A stretch of 64,000 nucleotides of DNA from contig JABMLP010000012.1 in assembly GCA_013176395.1 (NCBI GenBank), positions 434,001 through 498,000 of the forward strand, read 5' to 3'. Of the stretch, positions 36,531 to 46,349 are shown one piece after another. The position numbers and the translations under genes were made by a program. The first letter of the stretch is position 1, and the number at the start of each line of letters is the position of its first letter. Under the pieces are notes generated by a model. It made no database searches and was not told the origin of the DNA. It saw only the letters and a list, made by a program, of their open reading frames with translations. Source of the stretch: Venturia oleaginea (Eukaryota > Ascomycota > Dothideomycetes > Venturiales > Venturiaceae).

Positions 36531-37363
36531 CGGGTAAGTACTGTCAGCCCACATACATCACAAATTATGACAATCGCATACATCAAATTACACATGCATA
36601 AATCGCCTTTGATATGACAATCACATACATCTCGGAATAATAATTTGCCGTACATGCTTATCCTTGGTTGGGCCCTCGTTCCAACAGAGTCAAAGGAGTG
36701 GTGGTGTTGGTTTCTTTGAGCTTCTTCAGCCGCGCCTTTTAAAGCCATACACCACAATTGAGGCTCAACAAGCTGAAGATGACATTCGCTTTGCTATTAT
36801 CTCTGATAGAGGCGAAGCCCTTGACCCTGCGATCAACAAATTCTTCCCAGAACCGTATGCTTTTCACTACTATTGTACACAGCATCTTGCAGAGAACGTG
36901 TCAGGTAGTTTCGGTAAGCCTATTGAGGCTCTCTTTCGCCAGGCGGTGCAGGCTTCTTCAGTCAGTGAACACGCTCAATTCATTGATCAGATTCGTGCTC
37001 TCAACCCTGCGGCAGTTACCTACATTGACGGCATTGGCGACAAAGGTCGGTATTGTTCTGCCTATACGCCTTTGGTTGAATATCCTCGCTATGGTCATAC
37101 AACTTCCAATATTGGAGAGTCTATGAATAGCCGATTTCGTGAAGAAAGAAAGCTAAACCCTCTACATATGCTTGAGGCTCTCTGGACCAAGTACATGTAT
37201 ACCTGTTATGAGCGCAGGTCGTTCAATAACGGTAAGGAGGAGTTCTATGGGCATAGATTCACAAAATTCGGCACTCAACATCAAACTGATAGGCTCAATA
37301 TCGGCAGCCGGATGCTCTGTTACCCATCCAATGAGCGAGTGGCGATCGTAAGGCTTCATGAAC

Positions 37364-37435
37364 CGGTTAATTGCTGAATACCAACATACATTCGATTTTC
37401 TTGCAGTTACATACATTAAATTGCAGTTACATACA
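37364..37435. repeat. Terminal inverted repeat of the nested MULE, left
   Basis: 72 bases identical to the reverse complement of 40943-41014. Contains two copies of a TTGCAGTTACATAC-type motif that may bind transposase. Confidence 0.9.
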
Positions 37436-37531
37436 AACGACATATATGTATACAATTTGTATGCGATTGCAAACATAATATGCAAACGACATATATACAT
37501 ACAATTTATATATGATTGCAAATATAATATG
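37434..37531. repeat. 49-bp subterminal tandem duplication in the nested MULE
   Basis: Two units (37434-37482, 37483-37531) starting CAAACGACATATAT and ending TAATATG, differing at a few positions. They contain GTATGCGATTGC/ATATATGATTGC motifs resembling the outer MULE's subterminal repeats. Confidence 0.8.
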
Positions 37532-37591
37532 TAGCCGCCTCAACGCCGCAACGCCGCAAAAAAGAGACTAGTCCAAAAAGAGAAGAATGTA

Positions 37592-37854
37592 CAGATGTTT
37601 TGATAGTGTTTTTGAGCGATTTAACCCTTAAACAGTTCAGTGCATTGCGTTTAAAATATATACAGAGATTACCGCTTTCAGACGTTTTTATGGTGTTTTT
37701 GAGCGATTCAACCCTCAACACAATTCAGCGCATTGCGTTCAAAATATGTATAGAGATTACCGCTTTCAGACATTTTGATGGTGTTTTTGAGCGATTCAAC
37801 CCTCAAACAGTTCAGTGCATTGCGTTCAAAATATATACAGAGATTACCGCTTTG
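37592..37854. repeat. Three tandem ~88-bp repeats at the transposase 3' end
   Basis: GTGTTTTTGAGCGATT recurs at 37606, 37693 and 37781, followed each time by CAGTGCATTGCGTT-like and CAGAGATTACCGCTTT sequence. The last unit runs into the stop codon of the transposase (37844), so the repeat array directly borders the coding end. Confidence 0.85.
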
Positions 37855-40471
37855 GGCATGCCAAAAATGCGTGATTTGGATCACGGCAAATGCCGCAGGG
37901 ACCACGAATACGTTTCGGAATAGGAGGCTCTACTGATGATGGCTCTGCAGAGCGCTTTTGCCGTGGAGTTAGGCGGAGGGACTCTTGAGTAGCAGCAGTA
38001 GTAGAGCCGAATGGTGTTAGAAGCCATCTGCTTGAGTTAGGCTGAGATTCAGCCTCGTCCTGATCGTCACCGGCATCAGGGTCACCACGGTTCAAGTATA
38101 ACTCGGCGGCCTCGGCAATGGCGTATTCATCACTCATAACTGCAGCTTCGGCTTCTGCGCGGGATACGAAGGTGATATTGGCGGCGGCAGAGGTAGAAGG
38201 CAGAGGTTCAGTATCATCATCATCGCTAGATTGCTCGTCGTCGTCAGATATCGCAATTGGGGCTGCAGCCTTAGCGGCCGATTTTGAGCGTGTAGATGTC
38301 GATTTTGGCGTTGTATTTAAAGCCGGTTTAAGCGTAGAATTGGTGGCAGATTTAGTAGGTTTAGTAGTCGATTTGGCAGTGTTTTTGGGAGTAGATTCTT
38401 TGTCGGAGGTGTCGCATAAAGCGCGCACTCGGTCACTGAGGGCGAAGGTATCCTTGCGATTCTGAATTCGAGCTGCACTGGCGGCGGCCTCAATATCATC
38501 CTGACGCTTCTGCTTTTTGGCTTTACGAGTAGATCTAGCGGCGGCAGTGTCACCCTTACGCCTAGAATCTTTGCGAATACGAGTATTGGTGTTGTCAACT
38601 CGATAACGCTTCTCTCGAGGTCGCCCTGCTTTACGGGCGGCCTCATTTGGCAACGTGGTTCCATCTGGAATGAGGTTTGAGAGCACAATTGGGCGCATTG
38701 ATCCCTCGTAGGTATTACGAGAGTTCAATCTCGTATAAACGGTGGGAGGATAGACTGTATACATGTTCTCAAAATCCAGCTGTTGATGTATAAATGCAGC
38801 GAATGCGTGAGCGCAAGGGAGACCATGGTCCTGCCACTCAAGGCAATCGCATTTACCTTTTTTGAGGTGAATCACCCATCCAGGAGCTCCGGGTGAGTCG
38901 TGAAGCCGTACTAATACAACGAATGTACTGGAGGTGTAGGCAATCATCCTACGGCCAACTTCATAGCGGTCATACTGATGCTGTGCCGCATACTGAGTAA
39001 GGGGTTGGCCGTGGATAACTTCCTTCCCATGGTCAAAGGTTGCGCGCTTCCAGGTTCGCTGCATTTCCTTGGTCCAGATAGCCTCAAGCATATGCAATGG
39101 TGTCATCTTTCGCTCCTCCAGGTAACGTGCGTTCATTGACTCTCCAATGTTCGAAGTTGTATGGCTGTACCGAGGATACTCAGTAAGTGGCGCGTAGGCT
39201 TTACAGTAACGGTCCTTCTCGCCAATAGCCTCAATGTATGCAACCGCGGCATCGCCGTTATCGAGGGCGCGAATCTGCTCAACGAGGGCGTAATGGGCGG
39301 CTTTAGTAGGGGCTTGACACGCTCTGCGGAACAAGATCTCGACATCCTGGCCGTGGTATTTGCGGACATTCTCTGCCAAGTGCTGAGTACAGAAGTAGTG
39401 GTGAGCGAGAGGGTAAGGAAAGTACTTTGCGATAGATGGATCAAGGCCTTTGCCGCGGTCAGTAATAATGCTGATACGTAGTTCATCCTCCTCTTCTTCT
39501 TCCGGGTCATCCTCTGATGGCTGTGTAATGTAACGGGAGATAAGGTTGATCTGTAGAAGCTCAAAAAACCAACACCACCACTCAATTGACTCGGTAGGTA
39601 CGATTGCCCAGGCCAAAACCAGTGTATTCTCGTTAGCGTCGAGGCTTGTTGCAATAAGTAGGATACCGCCGCATTTAGAGGAGCAATGAGCGCCGTCAAA
39701 GACGAGGAGGTTCCTTTTATGGTGCCAGGCAATTACCATCGCTGTAGGTAACACTGCGGCTGCTTGAAAAACACCATCCTCGCTCCTTTTGACGCGTGTG
39801 AAGGCGTCATCATAGCCTGATTCCTGGTTTGTAACATCCTCAAGAACCTGCTTAGTAATCTCGCCGTTGAGAAGAGAGCCCTGTTGTTTGAGGAAGCGAA
39901 GCATTGGTAGGATCAGTTCAAACTGCTGCTTAGTGTCTCCATCGAGATCAAGAAGACCAGCCTGCTTGGTTCTCCATGCCGTATTGTACGTGATAGTGTG
40001 TCCGGTTGTAAGGCGCGCGTTGGTCTTGATATTTTTAGGCTTGATTGAGCGATCATTGGCGATTACCGTAAAGGTATGGCGCTTCTGGTAGCGTACGCTA
40101 TTGGGAGCGCGCCAGCTATCGTGAGCCTGGGTAGGACAATTATGAGGTACGAGAGAGCGTAGGACAGGGCGAGGGGAGTCTTTTGTGAAGGCAATACGAG
40201 CCTATAAAGCTATTAGGACCACCGTAATACGATAATTTTGTAGACTTACCTTGAAAGGACACTTATCCTTATCATTCTCTCCTCTGGCGGCCTTGGGTTG
40301 ACGGCATATAGCATACCAGAACCGGTTAGTACCAGTAACGACTTTGAAGCTCTCGCGGGCCTCAATGATGGCGTCGTATATAGCATCTACCCCAGATTCA
40401 ATAGACTCAGATTCCATCCCAATCGTGAGGCTAGGGTAGCGAGGGCGGTCCTCAGGTGGTGGGGTATCCAT
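37844..40471 (-). CDS. MULE (Mutator-like) transposase
   Basis: DDE-type cut-and-paste transposase. Exons 40250-40471 and 37844-40201 join in phase 0 (AAG|GTAAGT...TATAG|GCT) to 859 aa. The ATG at 39904 is internal; the frame is open to the acceptor at 40201. Catalytic regions: LLVFDGAHCSSKCGG (first Asp), ISIITDRGKGLDPS (second Asp) and TTSNIGESMNARYLEERK (Glu). These are followed by the SWIM zinc finger CDCLEWQDHGLPCAH. The C-terminal 300 residues are charged and disordered and end in a CCHC zinc knuckle (CGICRDPNHAFLAC). No internal stop or frameshift is visible. The N-terminal exon (YPSLTIGMESESIESGVDAI) probably belongs to the DNA-binding part. Confidence 0.9.
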
Positions 40472-40942
40472 TGCAAGCGTACGATTAAGGTAGTAATAGA
40501 ATAGTGTACGGTAGTGTTAATGTTTAAGGCAGGGCGATAGGATTATTGCGACAAGACGGGCGGTCAGTTGCCTGAAGTCCCTCATAGTAGATCGTAGCAT
40601 AAGCCGCAGATTACATCCCGAACGCTAGATAATAGAGGGTACCTCGCCTAAATGACGTGCGACCGTGAAAATTTTCACTACCCAAAGTTGACCCAACTCC
40701 AAACGCAGCAGCTTCAACCCAGTTGCAACAAGCCTCGATCGCTTAAAAGCAGTGCGATAAGGCTTATTCTTGCTTATCGCAACTGGATTTTTGATCGTAG
40801 GCTGCAACGAGGTTCAGACGAGGCGGGAGACAATATTCACGTGATTTAGGCACTGCGGCATTGCGGCGGTTGGGCCAATAGGAATTATGTATGTAACTGC
40901 AATTACCCTTGCGGGATTGTATGTGCGCGCAATTAAATTTAG

Positions 40943-41014
40943 TGTATGTAACTGCAATTTAATGTATGTAACTGCAAGAAAATCGAATGTATGTTGGTAT
41001 TCAGCAATTAACCG
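40943..41014. repeat. Terminal inverted repeat of the nested MULE, right
   Basis: Reverse complement of 37364-37435 over 72 bases; the two ends diverge immediately inside. Confidence 0.9.
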
Positions 41015-42117
41015 CTTCATGAATCACCCGGCGCTATAGGATGGGTTGTAGACGTCTATGACCAACACTGTTCATGCCTAGAGTGGCAAGATTTACGGTT
41101 ACAGTGCGCTCACGCCTTTGCAGCGATACTACACCATAAGTACGATATATCTCTCGTCTACAACAATGGCCTTTCGTCTATATATGAGAGCCAGACTTGG
41201 CGAGATATATACGAAGCCTCTCTTCGCCCAGTTCTACTCAAAAATCTCATTCCTGATAAAAGAACATTGCCAAATGAGGCTGGCCGCAAGCCTGGGCGGC
41301 CTCTTCACAACAGATATCGCAAGAATAACGTTAAAATCGAATTCAAAGGAATGCCAAACACCAGGGTCCTACTTCCGCCGATAGATCTACTCGAACTCAA
41401 AAACTACCGTCCAAAACCACTGCAAAGCGCCGCCAGAGAGTAGACGTCACTGTTTTAATCTCGTCAGAGTCCTCATCATCGTCAGAGTCGGATGAAGCCG
41501 TATTTAAAGAGACTGACGAAGAGACTACGGCCGCCAAGGATACCGAGTTCAACGAAATTCTGGCAAAGCGGGCAGAAAAGGAAGGCTGCGTACGAGGCTG
41601 ATATTACGGCGGTAACAGCTTTGAACTCCGCTTCAAATTTGCCCTCGAATACGGCTTAAAACTCTACTCAGGGCAATGAACCATCGTCAGATAACCAGCG
41701 TATGATAGATCCACGCCGTACAGCAAACAATGAAGTCCCTTCGCAAGCAACTTTACCCCTTCAAAAGAGGGCTCGTAGGGAGCCTACAAAGTGTATGTCA
41801 TGATAGCGTACTGGCCATACCACGGCCAAATGCCCACTTGAGCCGTGTGCAGCGTGTAATCGCTTGATTTGTTACTGCCCCGGACTGGGAGAAACAAGGA
41901 GGGCGACCTCGGGGTGTACAGGAGGCCGCCTTTGGGCCTGAATCGATGGGGGCAAGTCTCTTTGAAACTGTATATATTACTTGAATTTAAGGCGTTTGGC
42001 GTTTGAATCGCTCTAAATCGCTCAAAAACGTAATATAAATTGCTATACATCGGCCAAATGCGGTATAGCGCGATTACCTTTTTGCTGCTCAAGTGGATGC
42101 GGCGATGATGTCGCATA

Positions 42118-42803
42118 ACGTATTCGATCACCCAACCCGTCAGATCACCTAACCGGTCAAAATTTCTTGGCACGACCATCCTATATTACGACTCTTCAAT
42201 TTCATCGCTATTAACAATAGATTCCAAGTCCGTCGTGCTGCTATCTGATTCAGAAGATATCTCGATATCTTTTTTACAAGTTCGCGCATTATGCCCAGTT
42301 GCGCCGCAGTTCCCACAGCGCCGTTGAGTTGGTCGGGCTGTTTCTTGATCACCACTACCACGAGCCTTCTTCGATCCCTGAGGCGCTACAGACGCCTCTG
42401 CAGCTACCTGCGCTGCTGCAGTCCCATACTCTATAGTACATATCTGCCACCTCACACAGCCGGGGCGCAAATCCTCGCGAATCGAGGTCGAGGATATATC
42501 GGACAAGCGTTTGCTCTTCGGTAAGGGTAAGTTTCCGACCGTTTGGTGGTCTTTCGGGGATAAATGGGACTCCTCTGACGCGATCGGAGAGGGTTTGTTG
42601 TTCAACGTTGAAGGCGCTCGCAGCAGCCCGTTGGCTTCGGAGTTGGCCGGTATTCAAAGCTTGGATTGCAAGCTGAATTCTCCCTTCGTGTTGGAGTAGT
42701 AACTCATTACGTTGTTGAGACAGAGTAGAATAAGAAGAGTAGATGGGGTCTTGGCAAATTTTGACCGCTTGGGTGATCTGACGGGTTGGGTGATCGAATA
42801 CGT
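42118..42803 (-). mobile_element. 686-bp pogo-like deletion derivative, copy 1
   Basis: Flanked by TA on both sides, with terminal repeats ACGTATTCGATCACCCAACC... of about 48 bp with a few mismatches. It carries the start of a pogo-type transposase (QAALNTGQL-like N-terminal region to ILDLDSRGFAPRLCEVADM), joined directly to its extreme C-terminus (EYGTAAAQVAAEAS, CGNCGATGHNARTC). The roughly 1.1-kb catalytic middle is deleted and the junction is out of frame. Same length as the copy at 56521-57206 and identical in every translated frame compared. Inserted in the right subterminal part of the outer MULE. Confidence 0.88.
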
Positions 42804-42980
42804 TATATCAAATTATGACAATCGCATACATCAAATTACTCGGGACATGCATGCCAAGACCTTACATACACCAATGTATGTGCTAAATTGCAATGTATGC
42901 AAGTGTAATTTGATGTATGCGATTGTCATAATCTGCGATGTATGTGGGCTGACAGTATCTGGGCTGACAGTGTCTACCCG

Positions 42981-42990
42981 ATTAAGTAAC
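42981..42990. repeat. Target site duplication of the outer MULE, right copy
   Basis: ATTAAGTAAC, the partner of 36521-36530, directly after the terminal TACCCG. Confidence 0.85.
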
Positions 42991-43808
42991 CGCCGCCGAA
43001 GCCGATAATCGAGAGGTAACCACCCTTCAAGTTTCATTCTCGACAAGAATCTCGTCGTTCTCCCCGTCGACGTTGGAGAGGCGTGACGTAACGTCAAATA
43101 ACTCGCATGTTTGCTGTTAAGACTAGTGTCTATCTCTTCCTTCCATCAAACACATAAGTACTATTCACTTAAAAATGATGAGGAAGTCTATTACCACGAA
43201 ATCAACCATCGTCATCACCAACCCATCTTCAATTTCTGCCGCGCAACCAAAGAGAAGTGCGGGATGAAGCAAGGAAGCGCAATCTACCACTTTCGTGCCG
43301 AATTGTTGAGAAGGAAGGAAACACCAGTCGCATGTCGAATCCATCTTCTTTGCTTCTTTGAACAGCAGTGTGGAAAATGGTCTATAGGTCTTCCTTTATA
43401 CCAGAATACGTGACACGGTATGGTAAGCCCGAGTGGTTATCATCGACCAACCTCGCGACTGCGGAAGCCAATAGTCAGACCTTGAGGTCGTTGAAGTTAA
43501 GAGGGTTTATAAAAGAAGGCGCACACTAAATGCGTACCTAAGCGCTTAATTCGCATACTTGCAATCTTTTATTTGCGCGCCCACCTATAATCTAGAGGGT
43601 ACAGCTTGTAATATAGGCTGGTCAAAGAGGTTTGAAGTCCCGCGGCGATATATAACATCATGGTAGTAAACTTGAGTGTCTGCCAAAAAGAATTGCGGTC
43701 AATTGCTCAAAATGCACATATATCTCGATATATTGCATTAAAATATACATAATTGCAGTTGAATATAAAAGTCATATATGCAGAAACTGTATATGTTAAT
43801 GCAATCAT
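42991..43808. other. Region between outer MULE and pogo-like element
   Basis: About 820 bases. AT-rich from 43500 on, with repeated ATATATG/CATATAT motifs that look like old transposon sequence. One 100-codon frame at 43111 has no recognisable content. Confidence 0.4.
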
Positions 43809-43890
43809 TAACGTATTCCACCATCGAGTGGGTCACCCCATCGAGCGGGTCAGTTTATGCCAAGACCAGCTGCTCCCTTATCAACACAAT

Positions 43891-45576
43891 ATGCCTCAAC
43901 AACAAAACGCGCAATCATCTAACAGAGAAGGCAGAATCCAGCTTGCCCTTTCTGCCTACAATACCCACCAATTCCAAAGCCTCCGGCGCGCTGCCGAGGC
44001 GTTTTATATACCTCCTTCAACATTAACTAGGCGATATAACGGAATTACGTATCGCCTAGATAGTCGCAACGCCCGATACAAGCTCACTACGACTGAAGAG
44101 CAGACAATTGTCCAATACATCCTCGACCTCGATTCGCGAGGATTCGCGCTCCGGCTGTGTGAGGTAGCAGATATGGCAGATAAACTACTGGGTGTACGCG
44201 GTGGAGAGCCAGTAGGGAAAAACTGGGCTGAGAGGTTCATAACGCGCTCAGATGAGCTCAAGATGGCCTTCAATCGAGCTAAGGATAGGCAGAGGATACT
44301 ACAGGAAGATCCAGAGATTATTGGCGCGTGGTTCAAGCTCGTTACAGACACCAAGGCAAAGTACGGTATCCACGACGAGGATACGCACAACTTTGACGAG
44401 ATTGGCTTCCAGATGGGCGTTATTGGGTCAATGAAGGTCGTCACAGCTTCTGAAAGACGTACACGGCCTAATTTAATCCAGCCAGGCAATCGCGAGTGGG
44501 TTACAGTGATCCAGAGCATCTGCGCCGCCGGGTATGCGACCCCGCCATTCATTATCTACAAAGGACGCGTTCATATCTCTGCGTGGTATGAGGAGGCAGA
44601 TATACCACGGAATTGGAAGCTCTCGGTCTCTGAGAACGGCTGGACAAATAATGCGCTTGGTCTTGAGTGGTTGAAGCACTTTAACGCGTATACAAAGGCG
44701 CGGCAGGTGGGGGTATACAGGCTGCTTATTTTGGACGGCCATGAGAGCCATCTCAGCCAGGATTTCAAGGACTACTGCCTCGAAAACAAGATTATAACCC
44801 TCTGTATGCCATCGCACTCGTCGCATATACTCCAGCCCCTTGACGTGGTCTGCTTCTCGCCGTTGAAGCGCAAGTACTCCCAACGCGTCCGGGACTTGGC
44901 ACGCCGACGCGTGTACCATATCAACAAGGAAGGCTTTCTCCCTGCCTTCAAAGACGCGTTTTTCGACGTATTTACGAAAGAGAACTGTCAAAAGGCTTTT
45001 GAGGCAGTAGGGCTAGTCCCTATCGACGCGCAGGTGGTGTTGGATCGCCTTGAAGTACGGCTACGAACCCCGCCAGAAACCCATCTCCCAGAAACGCCGT
45101 GGCAGTCCAAGACTCCAAGTAATACTTATGAATTTGGATCCCAATCCAAGCTCGTAAGCGAGTCTTTTATTCGGTCACCAGTTACTGCGCAGGCAGGCTT
45201 TTCCCAGCTTGTTAAGGGCGCTGAATTGATGCTACACCAATACGCTCTGCTTGTTGCGCGTAACCGCGAGCTTGAAGAGCAATTAGCAGTAACAACGAAC
45301 CGAAAATGGCGCAAAAGGAAGTGGATCCAGCAAGGTGGTACTATTGAGTATGGGACTGCAGCAGCGCAGGTAGCTGCAGAGGCGTCTATAGCGCCTCAGG
45401 GATCAAAGAAGGCTCGTGGTAGTGGTGGTCAAGAAACAGCCCGACCAATTCAACGGCGCTGTAGGAACTGCGGCGCAGCTGGGCATAATGCGCGAACTTG
45501 TAAAAAAGATATCAAGATATCTTCTGAATCAGATAGCAGCACGACGGACTTAGAATCTATTGTTGATAGCGATTAA
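43891..45576 (+). CDS. Pogo/Fot-like DDE transposase
   Basis: 561 aa from MPQQQNAQSSNREGRIQLAL, the first ATG inside the element; an ATG at 43753 lies outside the left end and is not native. An N-terminal helix-turn-helix (FQSLRRAAEAFYIPPSTLTRR) and CENP-B-type second helix-turn-helix (VGKNWAERFITRSDELK) precede the DDE_1 core: THNFDEIGFQMG (D1), LLILDGHESHLSQDF (D2) and MPSHSSHILQPLDVVCFSPL (D3). A C-terminal CCHC knuckle CRNCGAAGHNARTC and an acidic-serine tail follow. No stop or frameshift; probably functional. Confidence 0.92.
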   Translation: MPQQQNAQSSNREGRIQLALSAYNTHQFQSLRRAAEAFYIPPSTLTRRYNGITYRLDSRNARYKLTTTEEQTIVQYILDLDSRGFALRLCEVADMADKLLGVRGGEPVGKNWAERFITRSDELKMAFNRAKDRQRILQEDPEIIGAWFKLVTDTKAKYGIHDEDTHNFDEIGFQMGVIGSMKVVTASERRTRPNLIQPGNREWVTVIQSICAAGYATPPFIIYKGRVHISAWYEEADIPRNWKLSVSENGWTNNALGLEWLKHFNAYTKARQVGVYRLLILDGHESHLSQDFKDYCLENKIITLCMPSHSSHILQPLDVVCFSPLKRKYSQRVRDLARRRVYHINKEGFLPAFKDAFFDVFTKENCQKAFEAVGLVPIDAQVVLDRLEVRLRTPPETHLPETPWQSKTPSNTYEFGSQSKLVSESFIRSPVTAQAGFSQLVKGAELMLHQYALLVARNRELEEQLAVTTNRKWRKRKWIQQGGTIEYGTAAAQVAAEASIAPQGSKKARGSGGQETARPIQRRCRNCGAAGHNARTCKKDIKISSESDSSTTDLESIVDSD

Positions 45577-45616
45577 ATGAAGAGTCGTAACATAAGTTGG
45601 TCGTGCCAAGCCTTTT

Positions 45617-45684
45617 TGACCCGCTCGATGGGTTGACCCGCTCGATGGGTTGACCCGCTCGATGGGTTGATCCGCTCGATGGTG
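45617..45684. repeat. Four tandem 17-bp units in the right end of the pogo-like element
   Basis: TGACCCGCTCGATGGGT repeated at 45617, 45634, 45651 and (with changes) 45668. The left end has only two units in inverted orientation (43819-43852). Likely transposase-binding sites. Confidence 0.85.
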
Positions 45685-45694
45685 GAATACGTTA

Positions 45695-46349
45695 GATGTA
45701 ACAGCCATGTCAGGCTCGTGGTCACCACTCAAGCGACGAGGACCTGCGAGCAGAAAGAACAAGCCCGTTCTCATCGAACGACAGGTTGATGATGAAGATG
45801 TTATAATGACGACGAACTCCACCACCAACAACCTCTGCTATTTCACACAATTCCAAAAAAACCTTCTCAGCGGAGCAGATTGAAAAGAAGCCAGAAGTGT
45901 CAATAATCATGAAGATTGAAAACAAAAACCTCGTCCTCACGTACCAAGTGTATGAAACGTGCATATGATGTTGCTGATCCGTATATTCTATGAGTGATGC
46001 AAATTGAGATGGCCTTAGAATTTATAGGTATTGAAAGTCTGGACGTGGGAGGACTGCAGCCGCTTCTAGCCAGGACGCGGTAGTCGGATATCAGGTCGAG
46101 GTCGAGGTCGAGTTTAAGCACAGTATAAATTGGTAAGTTGCACGGCGATGTTAGATCCTCGAAGAAGAAATGCGGTCATCATCGGGCTCTGTACGACCTT
46201 GCAAACGAGAAGGGCCGAGAAAGCAACATGATTTATGAACAGATGGTTGCCAGGTCGCCGAAGCTGGTATGAACCTCGAAAGATGGAGCTACGTTACTGA
46301 ACTTCAAATGCTTCCTGACAACCGTCGTGCATTAGATCCAGCTAGCCCT
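45695..46349. other. Intergenic
   Basis: About 650 bases between the pogo-like element and the 3' end of the alcohol dehydrogenase gene. GGTCGA is tandemly repeated at about 46096-46110. No gene supported. Confidence 0.45.

Larger units (their letters stand above)
37364..41014 (-). mobile_element. Nested MULE with intact transposase
   Basis: A 3651-bp element with 72-bp perfect terminal inverted repeats (37364-37435 and 40943-41014, beginning CGGTTAATTGCTGAATACC). It is flanked by a 10-bp target duplication, CTTCATGAAC on the left (37354-37363) and CTTCATGAAT on the right (41015-41024), with one C/T mismatch. The duplicated site lies inside the outer MULE's transposase sequence, proving the order of insertion. 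The transposase is encoded on the minus strand. Perfect terminal repeats and an uninterrupted spliced transposase indicate recent arrival and possible autonomy. Confidence 0.9.
36659..41455 (+). pseudogene. Remnant transposase of the outer MULE, split by the nested MULE
   Basis: Left piece 36659-37363 encodes GWALVPTESKEWWCWF, then changes frame by one extra T near 36711 before FELLQPRLLKPY. It continues with IISDRGEALDP (second catalytic Asp region), HYYCTQHLAENV and TTSNIGESMNSRF (catalytic Glu region), stopping at RLHE. The right piece resumes at about 41015 with HESPGAIGWVVDVYDQHCSC, the SWIM finger CSCLEWQDLRLQCAH and RTLPNEAGRKPGRP, then runs into stops by 41450. The nested element sits exactly between RLHE and ESPGA. 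The amino-terminal third including the first catalytic Asp is absent. Clearly non-functional. Confidence 0.85.
36531..42980 (+). mobile_element. Outer, degenerate MULE-type DNA transposon (host of two nested insertions)
   Basis: Ends start CGGGTA and finish TACCCG, and each is flanked by the identical 10-bp target duplication ATTAAGTAAC (36521-36530 and 42981-42990). Inside the ends the same subterminal sequence occurs in inverted orientation: ACTGTCAGCCCACATACATC followed by ATTATGACAATCGCATACAT near 36540, and its reverse complement near 42890-42970. Removing the nested MULE (37364-41014 plus 10 bp) and the 686-bp element (plus TA) leaves about 2.1 kb, too short for a complete MULE. The 5' part of its transposase is missing, so it was already an internally deleted copy. 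Confidence 0.85.
43811..45692 (+). mobile_element. Complete pogo/Fot-like (Tc1-mariner superfamily) transposon
   Basis: An 1882-bp element with TA on both sides and inverted ends ACGTATTCCACCATCGAG. The left end carries two and the right end four copies of a 17-bp motif (ACCCATCGAGCGGGTCA). It encodes one uninterrupted transposase on the + strand. It is a sister family of the 686-bp derivatives: the first nine terminal bases and the 3' coding part agree closely, but the terminal repeats inside them and the N-terminal coding part differ. Confidence 0.88.

Noticed and set aside
43111..43413. 100-codon frame next to the transposon nest
   Set aside because: Composition not gene-like; located in transposon-associated sequence.
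43753..43890. In-frame ATG extending the pogo-like transposase by 46 residues
   Set aside because: It lies outside the element's left end (43811), so the frame is open there only by chance.
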